Made by a program: the position numbers and the translations under genes | The notes under the pieces: generated by a model | What the model was told of the DNA's origin: nothing | What the model saw: only the letters and a program-made list of their open reading frames with translations | The model's database searches: none | NCBI RefSeq assembly: GCF_002934545.1 | Contig: NZ_PTJA01000003.1 | Location: 310,001-374,000 of the forward strand | DNA from: Lacrimispora xylanisolvens | GTDB lineage: Bacteria > Bacillota > Clostridia > Lachnospirales > Lachnospiraceae | Direction: 5' to 3' | DNA length: 64,000 nucleotides | In this document: positions 16,746-25,124 of the stretch, piece by piece | Numbering within the stretch: position 1 is the first letter of the stretch | Layout of the letters: each line of letters begins with the position of its first letter

Positions 16746-17429
16746 ATGAAAAAAGAAGATATGACAAACCAGGACTTATTTGATACCAATCATACAGTGG
16801 CCAAATTATTATTTGAACAGACCACCTATCCGTGGGAAATTCTTCCTAAGATCAGCGAATTTATCGTTTCTCTTGGAGAGCGTCTTCCAAAAGATGAATA
16901 TGTTCATGTGGGAAAAGCAGTATGGATTCATAAGTCTGTAAATCTTCCGCCAACAGCTTGTATGGGCGAGCATGTAATTATCTGCAAGAATGCACAGATC
17001 CGTCATTGCGCATTTATCAGAGGCAACGCGATTATCGGCGAAGGTGCAGTAGTTGGAAACTCCTCAGAAGTAAAGAATTCTATTCTTTTTGATGGCGTAC
17101 AGGTTCCTCACTTCAACTATGTTGGAGATTCCATTTTAGGATATAAGTCTCACATGGGTGCATCCTCCATTGCTTCCAATGTTAAAACAGATAAATCCCT
17201 TGTTACCGTACATGCAGAAGATGGAGATATTGAAACAGGGCTTAAGAAGTTTGGCGCAATCCTGGGTGATTTCGCAGAAATCGGCTGTGGAGCTATTTTA
17301 AATCCTGGTACCGTGATCGGACCGAAAGCAGATATTTATCCGCTTTCCTGTGTCAGAGGCTGCGTAGAGGGGAATTCCATCTACAAAAAGCAGGGAGAAA
17401 TCGTAGAAAAGAAAATTACTGAGGAATAA
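16746..17429 (+). CDS. Left-handed beta-helix (hexapeptide repeat) protein, GlmU C-domain-like
   Basis: 227 residues. From about residue 60 the chain consists of hexapeptide repeats (VHVGKAVWIHKSVNLP, AFIRGNAIIGEGAVVG, GDFAEIGCGAILNPGTVIG), forming a left-handed beta helix as in sugar-phosphate acyltransferases and the C-terminal half of GlmU. The nucleotidyltransferase (pyrophosphorylase) domain is absent, although relatives are often labelled UDP-N-acetylglucosamine pyrophosphorylase. A sugar-nucleotide acetyltransferase activity is plausible but not shown. It starts 12 bases after topB and is followed by a transporter gene 7 bases later, so the three are probably co-transcribed. Confidence 0.75.
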   Translation: MKKEDMTNQDLFDTNHTVAKLLFEQTTYPWEILPKISEFIVSLGERLPKDEYVHVGKAVWIHKSVNLPPTACMGEHVIICKNAQIRHCAFIRGNAIIGEGAVVGNSSEVKNSILFDGVQVPHFNYVGDSILGYKSHMGASSIASNVKTDKSLVTVHAEDGDIETGLKKFGAILGDFAEIGCGAILNPGTVIGPKADIYPLSCVRGCVEGNSIYKKQGEIVEKKITEE

Positions 17430-17436
17430 ATAAAAC

Positions 17437-18768
17437 ATGAGCGAAAGTAAACATGCCCAGGCAGGAAACGGAAAATTCGGTTCAAGAATTGGATTCATTC
17501 TGGCTTCTGTTGGTTCCGCAGTTGGTATGGGAAACATCTGGATGTTTCCCTATCGGCTGGGACAATATGGAGGAGCCGCTTTTTTACTGGTGTATTTTGG
17601 TTTTGTATTTTTATTTGGTCTGGTTGGTTTGTCCGGAGAGTTTGCTTTTGGCAGGCTCACCGGTACAGGTCCCATTGGCTCCTATGATTATGCTCTAAAA
17701 ACAAGAGGAAAAAAAGGCGGTTCCTTTCTGGGCGCCATTCCTCTGATTGGTTCCTTTGGTATTGCAATTGGATATGCAATTATAGTGGGCTGGGTTTTAA
17801 GATACATATGGGGCGCCTTATCAGGGGCTATGCTGAAGGAAGAGGCTGCAGAATATTTTTCCCAGGCAACCGGACATTTTGGAAGTGTACCATGGCATCT
17901 GCTTGTTGTTATATTAACGGTTGTTATATTGGCAGGCGGAGTCTTAAAAGGCATTGAAAAAGTAAATGCAATTATGATGCCTGCATTTTTCATTTTGTTT
18001 TTGTTAATTGCAGTTCGTGTATTCTTTCTTCCCGGAGCATTGGAAGGATATAAATATCTGCTGGTGCCAAGGTGGGAGTTTCTGCTGAAGCCGGAAACCT
18101 GGGTCATGGCGATGGGACAGGCTTTCTTTTCACTTTCCATTACAGGCTCCGGTATGGTAATTTATGGAAGTTATCTGGATAAGAATGAGGATATACCAAA
18201 AGCTGCGGTTACAACGGCTCTGTTAGACACAGTTGCTGCTCTTTTGGCAGGATTTGCTATTATTCCTGCTGTGTTCGCTTTTCAGATGGATCCGGCAAGC
18301 GGACCCCCACTGATGTTTATAACACTGCCTAAGGTATTTGCGCAGATCCCGGCAGGCCGAGTGATTGCAGTGTTGTTTTTCCTGTCAGTATTATTTGCAG
18401 GGGTAACCTCTCTGGTTAATATGTTTGAAGTTTGTGCGGAAGCGCTTCAGACACATCTGCATTTTCCGAGAAAGGCCGCTGTTGCTTTTGTAGGCGCTGT
18501 TGTCTTCCTTGCAGGTCTTTTTATCGAATACGAACCATATATGGGAGCCTGGATGGATTATATTACCATCTATGTGGTACCATTCGGTGCAGTTTTATGC
18601 GCTGTTATGATCTATTGGGTATTAAAGAAAGAGGAGATTCTCAAAGAATTAAACCGTGGCCGTAAGAAACCCCTTGGCTCTTATTTCATATTTACAGCCA
18701 AGTATCTCTATGTTTTTCTGGCAGCATTGGTATTAATATTAAGTATTGTATATAAAGGAATTGGCTGA
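17437..18768 (+). CDS. Sodium-dependent transporter of the SNF/NSS family
   Basis: 443 residues and about eleven membrane helices. The N terminus GSRIGFILASVGSAVGMGNIWMFPY is the hallmark first helix of neurotransmitter:sodium symporters, with the unwound G-x-G-N-x-W-x-F-P-Y sodium and substrate site. SITGSGMVIYGSYL forms part of the second sodium site. Bacterial members (LeuT, TnaT, MhsT types) import amino acids with sodium; the specific substrate is unknown. The ribosome site GAGGAA overlaps the stop of the preceding gene. It ends just before a strong terminator. Confidence 0.9.
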   Translation: MSESKHAQAGNGKFGSRIGFILASVGSAVGMGNIWMFPYRLGQYGGAAFLLVYFGFVFLFGLVGLSGEFAFGRLTGTGPIGSYDYALKTRGKKGGSFLGAIPLIGSFGIAIGYAIIVGWVLRYIWGALSGAMLKEEAAEYFSQATGHFGSVPWHLLVVILTVVILAGGVLKGIEKVNAIMMPAFFILFLLIAVRVFFLPGALEGYKYLLVPRWEFLLKPETWVMAMGQAFFSLSITGSGMVIYGSYLDKNEDIPKAAVTTALLDTVAALLAGFAIIPAVFAFQMDPASGPPLMFITLPKVFAQIPAGRVIAVLFFLSVLFAGVTSLVNMFEVCAEALQTHLHFPRKAAVAFVGAVVFLAGLFIEYEPYMGAWMDYITIYVVPFGAVLCAVMIYWVLKKEEILKELNRGRKKPLGSYFIFTAKYLYVFLAALVLILSIVYKGIG

Positions 18769-18786
18769 TTGAAGTTCAGCAGTGAA

Positions 18787-18838
18787 ACAACCCGGTATTT
18801 CCATGTCATAGACAGGAGATACCGGGTTGTTTTGATTT
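18787..18838. terminator. Terminator between SNF transporter and upp
   Basis: ACAACCCGGTATTTCC (18787-18802) pairs with GGAGATACCGGGTTGT (18815-18830), followed by TTTGATTT on the plus strand. The convergent upp gene ends at 18849, so it may serve both strands. Confidence 0.85.
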
Positions 18839-18848
18839 ATTACTTGTT

Positions 18849-19490
18849 TTATTTAGTACCGAATATACGGTCGCCAGCGTCGCCAAGACCTGGACAGATA
18901 TACGCATTTTCATTCAACTGACGATCCAAATGTCCTACATAGATCTGAATATCCGGATGTGCCTCGTGAAGCCGTTTTAAACCTTCTGGAGCCGCAATGA
19001 TGGCCATGAACTTAATGTGCTTTCCGCCGTACTGCTTAATAAAATCAACGGCTGCAGTTGCAGAACCGCCGGTAGCCAGCATGGGGTCGGTAACAACAAT
19101 GGTTCTCTGCTCAATGGGACTTGGAAGTTTGCAGTAATATTCATGGGGCTCATGAGTTTTTTCATCCCGATATAAACCAATATGTCCTACCTTGGCAGAT
19201 GGTACAAGTGCCAGAATTCCGTTAACCATACCAAGTCCTGCTCTGAGGATCGGAACAACTGCCATTTTTTTACCGGCAATCATGGGAGTCATACAGGTCT
19301 CAATTGGGGTTTCAACCTCTACATCCTGTAAGGGAAGATCCCTTAATGCTTCAAATCCCATCAGCATGGCAATTTCTTCTATGAGCGCGCGGAATTCATT
19401 GGTTCCGGTTCTCTTGTCTCGTAAGATTGAAATTTTGTGCTGAATCAGCGGGTGGGTAAAAACAGTTACATTGTCCATTAATAAATCCAT
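18849..19490 (-). CDS. upp: Uracil phosphoribosyltransferase
   Basis: 213 residues. Converts uracil and PRPP to UMP in pyrimidine salvage. The PRPP-binding loop is [16 protein letters not shown] (about residues 125-140). The uracil-binding C terminus is [17 protein letters not shown], a classic Upp ending. [10 protein letters not shown] (about 80-89) is also conserved. The message is read after pyrP with an 18-base gap, giving a transport-plus-salvage operon. Ribosome site AAAGGA lies in that gap. Confidence 0.97.
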   Translation of the reverse strand: MDLLMDNVTVFTHPLIQHKISILRDKRTGTNEFRALIEEIAMLMGFEALRDLPLQDVEVETPIETCMTPMIAGKKMAVVPILRAGLGMVNGILALVPSAKVGHIGLYRDEKTHEPHEYYCKLPSPIEQRTIVVTDPMLATGGSATAAVDFIKQYGGKHIKFMAIIAAPEGLKRLHEAHPDIQIYVGHLDRQLNENAYICPGLGDAGDRIFGTK

Positions 19491-19508
19491 AATAGTTTTA
19501 ATCCTTTC

Positions 19509-20834
19509 TTAATCTCTTGCTGTATCAGGGGTTTCAGGCAGTATCAGGTTCATAAAGACACCTATGATAACAGCGATGAAAAGACCTGAAATGTTTAATG
19601 TGATAGTTCCGATTGTGACATTAAGTCCGCCAACCTGGGCAAATCCAAGACCGAATACCAGGATCAATCCGACGATGCTTAAGTTTCTGCTGTGTGTAAA
19701 GTCCAGGTTTGACTCAGCCAGGGAACGAATGCCGACAGCAGCAATCATACCGAAAAGCATGATTTCTACCCCTCCCTTTACAGGTCCGGGAATTGTCTGG
19801 AGAATTGCGCCAACTTTACCGAAGAGCCCGAGGATAACAGCAAATACGGCAGTGATACGAAGAAGCTTCGGATTGTAGTTCTTGGTAGTTGCCAGAACGC
19901 CTGTATTCTCTGCATAAGTAGTATTGGCAGGACCACCCATAAAACCTGCAAGTAATGTGGCAAGACCGTCGCCCATTAGTGTGCGGTGAAGACCGGGATC
20001 TTTTAAGAAGTCCTTTCCTACAACAGTTCCGTTGGTGGTGATGTCTCCAATATGCTCCATAAATGTAACACAGGCAATGGGGGCGATAGAAAGAATGGCA
20101 CCCAAGCTGAATTGTGGAACAGACATAAATGGTACATTATTAAGATCCTTTGTTACAAAAGGGATATTAATCCATGCAGCAGATACGATAGCTGAGTAAT
20201 CCATATGGAAGATACCGAATGCCCCTAATATGATACACAGAAGATAACCGGCAGATATTCCAATCAGGATCGGAACCAGCTTGAAAAATCCATGAGCAAA
20301 AATTGAACACAGAATAACTACGAATAATGTAAATATCGCAATTCCCAGATTCAGGGCAATGTCAGGTGTTACACCATCGGCAAGGCTTAAATTGCCGGTA
20401 GCATCGTTAATTGCAGTGCCAGCCAGATTAATTCCGATGACCACGATTACCGGACCGGTTACAACTGGAGGAAAAATCTTTTTGATTTTCTCTGCACCAA
20501 TACGATAAGCGATGAACGCGAAGATCAGATACACCAGACCGGCAAAAATAATTCCACCCTGTGCTAAAGGTACGTTCTCAGGGATCACGGTTCCTTCCGG
20601 TCGGATAATTGCGGTAACCGCGGCCAGAAAAGCGAAGGAGGAACCGAGAAACACAGGAACCTTAAATTTAGTACAGCAGTGGAATATTAAGGTGCCAACG
20701 CCTGCAGAGAATAATGCCAGCGATGGATTGAGACCTGTCAGTAAGGGTACCAGCACGGTTGCGCCGAACATGGCGAAGAGATGCTGAATGCTGAGCAGAT
20801 AGTCTCGGGTTGTCAATTTTGCGTTGTTACTCAT
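19509..20834 (-). CDS. pyrP: Uracil/xanthine permease (NCS2 family)
   Basis: 441 residues starting at MSNNAKLTTRDYLLSIQH, selected because GGGGT lies about eight bases ahead; an upstream in-frame start would overlap the promoter. There are about fourteen hydrophobic segments. IQHLFAMFGATVLVPLLTG is the conserved first helix and substrate motif of UraA. The NCS2 glutamate occurs in FMEHIGDITTNG, and GLATLLAGFMGGPANTTYAENTG holds the second, carrying conserved Asn/Thr and Glu. It imports uracil with protons and is paired with upp. The short leader between the predicted promoter and the start leaves no room for a PyrR-type attenuator. Confidence 0.93.
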   Translation of the reverse strand: MSNNAKLTTRDYLLSIQHLFAMFGATVLVPLLTGLNPSLALFSAGVGTLIFHCCTKFKVPVFLGSSFAFLAAVTAIIRPEGTVIPENVPLAQGGIIFAGLVYLIFAFIAYRIGAEKIKKIFPPVVTGPVIVVIGINLAGTAINDATGNLSLADGVTPDIALNLGIAIFTLFVVILCSIFAHGFFKLVPILIGISAGYLLCIILGAFGIFHMDYSAIVSAAWINIPFVTKDLNNVPFMSVPQFSLGAILSIAPIACVTFMEHIGDITTNGTVVGKDFLKDPGLHRTLMGDGLATLLAGFMGGPANTTYAENTGVLATTKNYNPKLLRITAVFAVILGLFGKVGAILQTIPGPVKGGVEIMLFGMIAAVGIRSLAESNLDFTHSRNLSIVGLILVFGLGFAQVGGLNVTIGTITLNISGLFIAVIIGVFMNLILPETPDTARD

Positions 20835-20868
20835 GAGAATACCCCGTTTCTTTTTATTTTTCCGTCCT

Positions 20869-20897
20869 ATTTTATCAGAGAAAGGGATAAATGGCAA
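20869..20897 (-). promoter_or_regulatory. Promoter of pyrP-upp
   Basis: On the minus strand TTGCCA (20892-20897), 17-base spacer, TAAAAT (20869-20874), about 34 bases upstream of the pyrP start. Confidence 0.65.
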
Positions 20898-20906
20898 CTC
20901 TTTTTG

Positions 20907-21704
20907 TTATTTTGTCTCAGGAGTATATTCAATTAACGCAAAATCCCCCAAAGCATGAGCAACAGGTATGGAGACAATAATGACTCCCTGATCCTCATAG
21001 CTAAAGGATTCCGGAAATTCTGAGGCCCCTTTTTCCAGCTGTTTTGATGAAAAATCTGCATTTTGAAAAATGTCGGTATATGTCTGTTCATCCATATCGG
21101 TCCGCGCGCTCATCAAAGCTTCCTTAAGCTCGGGAGATGTGTTGTAAAATTTACACTGATCAGACAGTACATATTGAGCCAGCAGTTTTGGATCGACGTA
21201 ATCCGTCAGCCTGATGTTCTTCCCGGTCTTTAAGTCAATAACGCTGGTGTAATAAACATTGGTGGGATGTGCAGCCCCCTCAGAAGAAAGCACGCCTGTA
21301 TAGGCGACGCTGATCCTGTTCCTGTCAGCTGAAATGATGTCAGCACTGACAGTAAGAGTATCCTTCAATGGATCAATGGAATAAGCATTGATAATTTCCA
21401 GTGCATTGTCTTTTAACAGACTGTTGACGGCTTCTAATTTCGATTCATCAGATAATTGTTTAAGAACCGGATATTCAATGGTCACCTTGTCATTCTTATA
21501 AACGTATATCGAAGCGGCTGTTTTTGATTCGGGATCTGTACTTAAACTGCCGGAGCTCTCAGATTCATTCTGAACTTCTATCACAGACGTTTCGGCGGAG
21601 GCAGTTGTTTCTTTGATATTTGTTGTCTGAATGTCTGACAAATCTGGTTTTACATAATTTCGGTGACCGCAACCATTAAGAGACAGAGATAGAAGTGCAG
21701 CCAT
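20907..21704 (-). CDS. Putative lipoprotein with DUF3298 (RsiV-like) domain
   Basis: 265 residues from ATG 21704. A hydrophobic stretch ends in SLNGC, a near-consensus lipobox, then a Ser/Thr/Glu-rich linker to about residue 65. The rest resembles the DUF4163/DUF3298 pair: IEYPVLKQLSD, AAHPTNVYYTSVIDLKTGKNIRLTDYV, and a C-terminal QGVIIVSIPVAHALGDF. Members bind or sense outside the membrane, as in RsiV-type anti-sigma factors, but no sigma gene is adjacent and no transmembrane anti-sigma head exists. Oddity: a perfect ribosome site GAGGTGA (21730-21736) lies before in-frame ACG AAA CGT (start 21725), suggesting the true or ancestral start is there. Confidence 0.7.
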   Translation of the reverse strand: MAALLSLSLNGCGHRNYVKPDLSDIQTTNIKETTASAETSVIEVQNESESSGSLSTDPESKTAASIYVYKNDKVTIEYPVLKQLSDESKLEAVNSLLKDNALEIINAYSIDPLKDTLTVSADIISADRNRISVAYTGVLSSEGAAHPTNVYYTSVIDLKTGKNIRLTDYVDPKLLAQYVLSDQCKFYNTSPELKEALMSARTDMDEQTYTDIFQNADFSSKQLEKGASEFPESFSYEDQGVIIVSIPVAHALGDFALIEYTPETK

Positions 21705-21840
21705 GAAAAGAATATGACGTTTCGTAAAATCACCTCGGATCTGATTTGTTTTTTCTGAAGTTAGTATATCATAATACCAACTGGTTTTCCTAGATCATTA
21801 TGTAAAATTAAGGGAATTGTAGGAAAAATATGAAGACATA

Positions 21841-21888
21841 GAGAAAAGACTCCCCAAAGTCAGAATAAATCCGCTTTGGGAAGTCTTG
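21841..21888 (-). terminator. Terminator of tRNA-Leu
   Basis: Minus strand AAGACTTCCCAAAG pairs with CTTTGGGGAGTCTT across a 14-base loop (one mismatch-type pair), followed by TTCTC. Lies 20 bases after the tRNA 3' end. Confidence 0.8.
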
Positions 21889-21907
21889 CTCCCTGCCAAG
21901 GGTGTAG

Positions 21908-21990
21908 TGCCGGCAGTGGGACTTGAACCCACACGATGTTGCCATCAACGGATTTTGAGTCCGCCTCGTCTGCCATTCCGACATGCCGGC
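21908..21990 (-). tRNA. tRNA-Leu (anticodon CAA)
   Basis: Minus strand acceptor GCCGGCA pairs with TGCCGGC, discriminator A. The anticodon arm GCGGA-CTCAAAA-TCCGT gives anticodon CAA. A long variable arm (TGATGGCAACATC-type) and T-loop GTTCAAG mark a class II leucine tRNA of 83 bases. CCA is not encoded. Reads UUG. Confidence 0.93.
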
Positions 21991-22010
21991 TTGCACTTAC
22001 AACGTTCATT

Positions 22011-22039
22011 ATTCTATCACAGGATTTTCCATTTGGCAA
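22011..22039 (-). promoter_or_regulatory. Promoter of tRNA-Leu
   Basis: Minus strand TTGCCA (22034-22039), 17-base spacer, TAGAAT (22011-22016), about 20 bases before the tRNA. A copy of the 31-bp direct repeat starts at the very next base, 22040. Confidence 0.7.
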
Positions 22040-22070
22040 GTATTTAAATTGAAAATCGGCAAAATAAATT
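22040..22070 (+). repeat. Direct repeat copy 1 (left flank of FucNAc cluster)
   Basis: 31 bases that match 27379-27409 except at two positions; the first 20, GTATTTAAATTGAAAATCGG, are identical. It lies directly behind the -35 box of the tRNA-Leu promoter and outside any gene. The left copy has no -10 box, whereas the right copy forms a working-looking promoter. Confidence 0.8.
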
Positions 22071-22088
22071 CCCGTCAATGGGAAAGCA

Positions 22089-22144
22089 GTAAAAGGATTC
22101 TCCCTGTCTGTGTAATTGAGTATGAAAACATCAGGCAGGGAGAA
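22089..22144 (-). terminator. Terminator of the FucNAc/glycosyltransferase cluster
   Basis: Minus strand TTCTCCCTGCCTG (22132-22144) pairs with CAGACAGGGAGAA (22098-22110) with one mismatch and a 21-base loop, followed by TCCTTTT. It begins 7 bases after the last gene of the operon. Confidence 0.75.
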
Positions 22145-22150
22145 GAGAGG

Positions 22151-23143
22151 TTATAAACATTTATTATACTGTTCAATAATATATTCGGCCCGCTGTTTGT
22201 AGGTATGGTTCTGTACGCTCAGCGCCGCATTTTTTCGTATGTTCATCCATTCATCTTTGTTTTTCTTATAGTATTCCACCAGTTCCAGGGTCTGTTCGGG
22301 GGAAGAGGATACAACCAGATCACGTCCCGGAGTAAACAGGTTTCTGATCTCAGCATTGTCGGATGACAGAACAAAACCGCCGGAACCCAGTATCTCAAAG
22401 GTACGCTTGGTTATGGTCTGCTGGTGATTTTGCGTTACAAGATTGATAAAACTGCTGTTATATGCTGCGCAGGTGCGGTCATAGGCCATACCCCCATGAT
22501 AATGGATCTGAGGTGTATCCATGGCTAATATTTGTTTGATAAGGGGCAAATAGCCCGGGTCTCCGTAAAGCTGTATCTGGTATCCGTTTTCCAGAAGCGG
22601 TTTTAAGAGTATCTGCAGTGATTTATAGCGGTAGTGTTCCGGATGGAACGGGTATATCATTGCGTAAGAATTGCCGATCAAATTAATAAATTCATCTTTT
22701 GTATTAAGGCCTTCCATTGGATGATGAACGACCGGACAGTAGGCGTAATACATCATCTCGCAGGGGAACCCCTTTTTCATAATAAACTGGCGCATTTCCG
22801 GACACATGGTAAGCACCAGATCAGGTTTTGATGCATAAATGATATCCATCTCAATACCGTCTCCTGTTTTTGAAAGGAAATAGGTACTGGATATGCCATC
22901 GGTGTCCCAGTGTATATGCTTCAGAGACTTAGGGCGGTTATTTCCCAGATATGACATGACATCATGTTTGAGTTCCAGAGGTGCTCCCAGAGTGATAATG
23001 AGGTCAGCGTCACAATTTGTTAAAATCTGCTCCATCTGATTCACGGTGTTAGCCGTGAGGACGGAGGCTTCGTAGCCTGCCTGCTTAAATCCCCACTGCA
23101 TATCGTACGAAAATAGTCTGTTTCCAAGAATGAGTACTTTCAT
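22151..23143 (-). CDS. CgeB-like glycosyltransferase (GT-B fold)
   Basis: 330 residues. The N terminus MKVLILGNRLFSYDMQWGF opens a Rossmann-like half. HIHWDTDGIS and ADLIITLGAP fit the CgeB family. The C-terminal donor-binding part has the family signature TKRTFEILGSGGFVLSSDNAEIRNLF (Glu and Gly-Ser-Gly-Gly). CgeB of Bacillus subtilis is a mother-cell (sigma-K, GerE) glycosyltransferase of the outermost spore layer; other CgeB-like proteins modify flagellin or S-layers. The gene begins directly after the stop of the preceding one, with the ribosome site AAGGACT inside that gene. Donor sugar is plausibly the FucNAc made by the cluster; acceptor unknown. Confidence 0.8.
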   Translation of the reverse strand: MKVLILGNRLFSYDMQWGFKQAGYEASVLTANTVNQMEQILTNCDADLIITLGAPLELKHDVMSYLGNNRPKSLKHIHWDTDGISSTYFLSKTGDGIEMDIIYASKPDLVLTMCPEMRQFIMKKGFPCEMMYYAYCPVVHHPMEGLNTKDEFINLIGNSYAMIYPFHPEHYRYKSLQILLKPLLENGYQIQLYGDPGYLPLIKQILAMDTPQIHYHGGMAYDRTCAAYNSSFINLVTQNHQQTITKRTFEILGSGGFVLSSDNAEIRNLFTPGRDLVVSSSPEQTLELVEYYKKNKDEWMNIRKNAALSVQNHTYKQRAEYIIEQYNKCL

Positions 23144-23980
23144 TTATTTATTCAGTCCTTCCTGATAACGGGTTAAAAAATATTGTTTGTGCCAGGGACT
23201 GCCGTGCAATTCGCTTAAAGCTTTGAGTCCCATGGTGCCGTATTGCTTTACCAGGCCGTCATAATTGTCTGCGGATTTACCGCCTGCTGTCATCCTCTGA
23301 CCGGCGATTTCGTGATATACCACGGAATTATAATTGACTTTTGGATACCAGCCCCGTTTAGTTCCATAATAGTAGTAGTAGCCAAGAAGCATACTGTCAT
23401 CTTCAAAGCATTGGCGTCCCTTTAAAAACGCTGCGTTATAGCCGCCTGTTTTCTTAAGTATTTCAGAAACGTGAATACATGGATTCGTAAATCCCTGAAC
23501 TACGCTGTCAGTTCGCAATCCCAAAAGAAAGTCATCGTATTGTGATAACTGTTCAGGCAGAACAGCGGTTTTATTTAAAAAGGGCATCGCCCCTTTTTTA
23601 TCCACAATGCCGCAGCTGATCAGAGGTTCTTCATTATTCTCAAGATAGGTGACCAGTGGAGTCTCCCAGTTTGGAGAGAAGACCATGTCTAAATGCAGTT
23701 CGCTGATATATAGTGTATCCGGTATATTTTTCCAAATGTATTCAAAACATTTCTGCCGACCAACTGTTGTACCTACATTTGTGCCGTCCCCAATAATGTG
23801 ACAGTCAAGTTTGAAATTTTCTTTTAAAAAATTTTTCAAATTATCATTGGTCAGGTCTCCCTGATTGTAGACGACAATTGTTTTGTAGGTGCTTTTTTCC
23901 AGAGATTTTAAACAGCTGAGGGCGAATTTCATATCCTGTCCCTGTCTTAACATAAAAAGCAGAGTGTGTACAAGACTCAT
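23144..23980 (-). CDS. Glycosyltransferase family 2-like protein
   Basis: 278 residues, starting at MSLVHTLLFML because GAGGTG lies seven bases ahead; an earlier in-frame start would sit inside the preceding gene. The chain resembles a GT-A fold: CLKSLEKSTYKTIVVYNQGD, then TTVGRQKCFEYIWKN, then YISELHLDMVFSPNWETPL, where the acidic E-x-H-x-D replaces the usual D-x-D metal motif, and later FEDDSMLLGYYYY with a second acidic cluster. Function as a sugar transferase onto a surface glycan is inferred from fold and position between capG and the CgeB-like gene. The D-x-D assignment is tentative. Confidence 0.65.
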   Translation of the reverse strand: MSLVHTLLFMLRQGQDMKFALSCLKSLEKSTYKTIVVYNQGDLTNDNLKNFLKENFKLDCHIIGDGTNVGTTVGRQKCFEYIWKNIPDTLYISELHLDMVFSPNWETPLVTYLENNEEPLISCGIVDKKGAMPFLNKTAVLPEQLSQYDDFLLGLRTDSVVQGFTNPCIHVSEILKKTGGYNAAFLKGRQCFEDDSMLLGYYYYYGTKRGWYPKVNYNSVVYHEIAGQRMTAGGKSADNYDGLVKQYGTMGLKALSELHGSPWHKQYFLTRYQEGLNK

Positions 23981-23990
23981 TTTATTCACC

Positions 23991-25121
23991 TCATATAGTT
24001 TTTTTCCATATATTCTGATTGATAATTTTGGTGTAGCTTTCAATGATTTTGACTACTTTACAGGAAACATTGGTATCTGTATAGTCGGGAATCGGAGCAA
24101 TAGATTCCTTATTGGTTCCCATGGATACAGACAACGCCAGAGCCTGAAGGATGTCTTTTTCGTTTGTTCCCCCTATAATGACAGAGCCTTTGTCAAGGGC
24201 CTCGGGCCTTTCCGTGGAAGTTCGAAGAAGTACTGCGGGAAAACCGAGAATCGCGCTTTCTTCGCAAAGAGTTCCACTGTCGGACAATACACAAAAAGAG
24301 TTTTTTTGCAGCTGGCAATAATCCAGAAAGCCGAAGGGTTCCATGCATCGTACAAGCGGATCAAAGACAAAGCCGTAATCTTTAATTTTTTTCTGACTTC
24401 TGGGATGCACCGAAAAAATCACAGGCATCCGGTAAGTCATTGCGGCCGCATTGACAGCCTGCATAAGTGGAATAAATGTGCCTTCTGCATCAACGTTTTC
24501 TTCTCTGTGAGCGGATACTACAAGATACCGGTTCTGTTCCAGCATGAGCCTGCTCAGTATGCTGCTTTGGTCGATTTTCTGCCTGCAACTTTCAAGTACC
24601 TCAGTCATGGGAGAACCAGTGACAAAGATATGCTCTTTTGTAATCCCTTCAGACAGAAGGTACCGCCTGGCATGCTCTGTATAGGCCAGGTTTATATCAG
24701 ATACGTGATCCACAATCTTGCGATTGATTTCCTCAGGCACATTTAAGTCAAAGCAGCGGTTGCCCGCTTCCATGTGGAAGATGGGTATCTTAAGGCGCTT
24801 GGCGGAGATGACTGACAGTGCTGAATTGGTATCTCCCAGCACAAGCAGGGCGTCGGGTTTTTCCTTTTGTAAAATCCGGTAGGATTCTGCAATAATATTG
24901 CCAATGGTATCCCCAAGAGTTTCACCAGGGCATGAAAGGCAGTAATCAGGCGTACGGATTTCAAGATCATCGAAAAAAACATCATTTAAGGATTTCGCCC
25001 AATTCTGCCCGGTATGAACCAGAATATGATCAAAATACTGGTCGAAAGCTTTGATACAGGCGGACAGCCTGATGATTTCCGGTCTGGTTCCCAGTATGGT
25101 CATCAATTTGAGTTTCTTCAT
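23991..25121 (-). CDS. capG: UDP-N-acetylglucosamine 2-epimerase-type enzyme (CapG/FnlC, WecB family)
   Basis: 376 residues. Non-hydrolysing 2-epimerase motifs: MTILGTRPEIIRLSACIKAF at the start, HTGQNW, VLGDTNSALS, HMEAGNRCFDLNVPEEINRKIVDH (catalytic Asp, Glu and His) and VSAHREENVD. In the UDP-L-FucNAc pathway, CapG/FnlC epimerises the C2 position of the product made by CapE and CapF. The presence of both partners directly upstream makes that role more likely than ManNAc synthesis. It lies three bases after capF, with the ribosome site AAAGGAG in the capF tail. Confidence 0.88.
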   Translation of the reverse strand: MKKLKLMTILGTRPEIIRLSACIKAFDQYFDHILVHTGQNWAKSLNDVFFDDLEIRTPDYCLSCPGETLGDTIGNIIAESYRILQKEKPDALLVLGDTNSALSVISAKRLKIPIFHMEAGNRCFDLNVPEEINRKIVDHVSDINLAYTEHARRYLLSEGITKEHIFVTGSPMTEVLESCRQKIDQSSILSRLMLEQNRYLVVSAHREENVDAEGTFIPLMQAVNAAAMTYRMPVIFSVHPRSQKKIKDYGFVFDPLVRCMEPFGFLDYCQLQKNSFCVLSDSGTLCEESAILGFPAVLLRTSTERPEALDKGSVIIGGTNEKDILQALALSVSMGTNKESIAPIPDYTDTNVSCKVVKIIESYTKIINQNIWKKTI

Positions 25122-25124
25122 TGC

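Noticed and set aside
21726-21800. RsiV-like lipoprotein as part of a sigma/anti-sigma pair
   Set aside because: No sigma-factor gene is adjacent and the protein lacks the cytoplasmic anti-sigma head and a membrane-spanning anchor.
23889-24746. 285-codon open frame on the plus strand
   Set aside because: Antisense to capG and the GT2-like gene, with low-complexity composition and no ribosome site; a shadow of the real genes.
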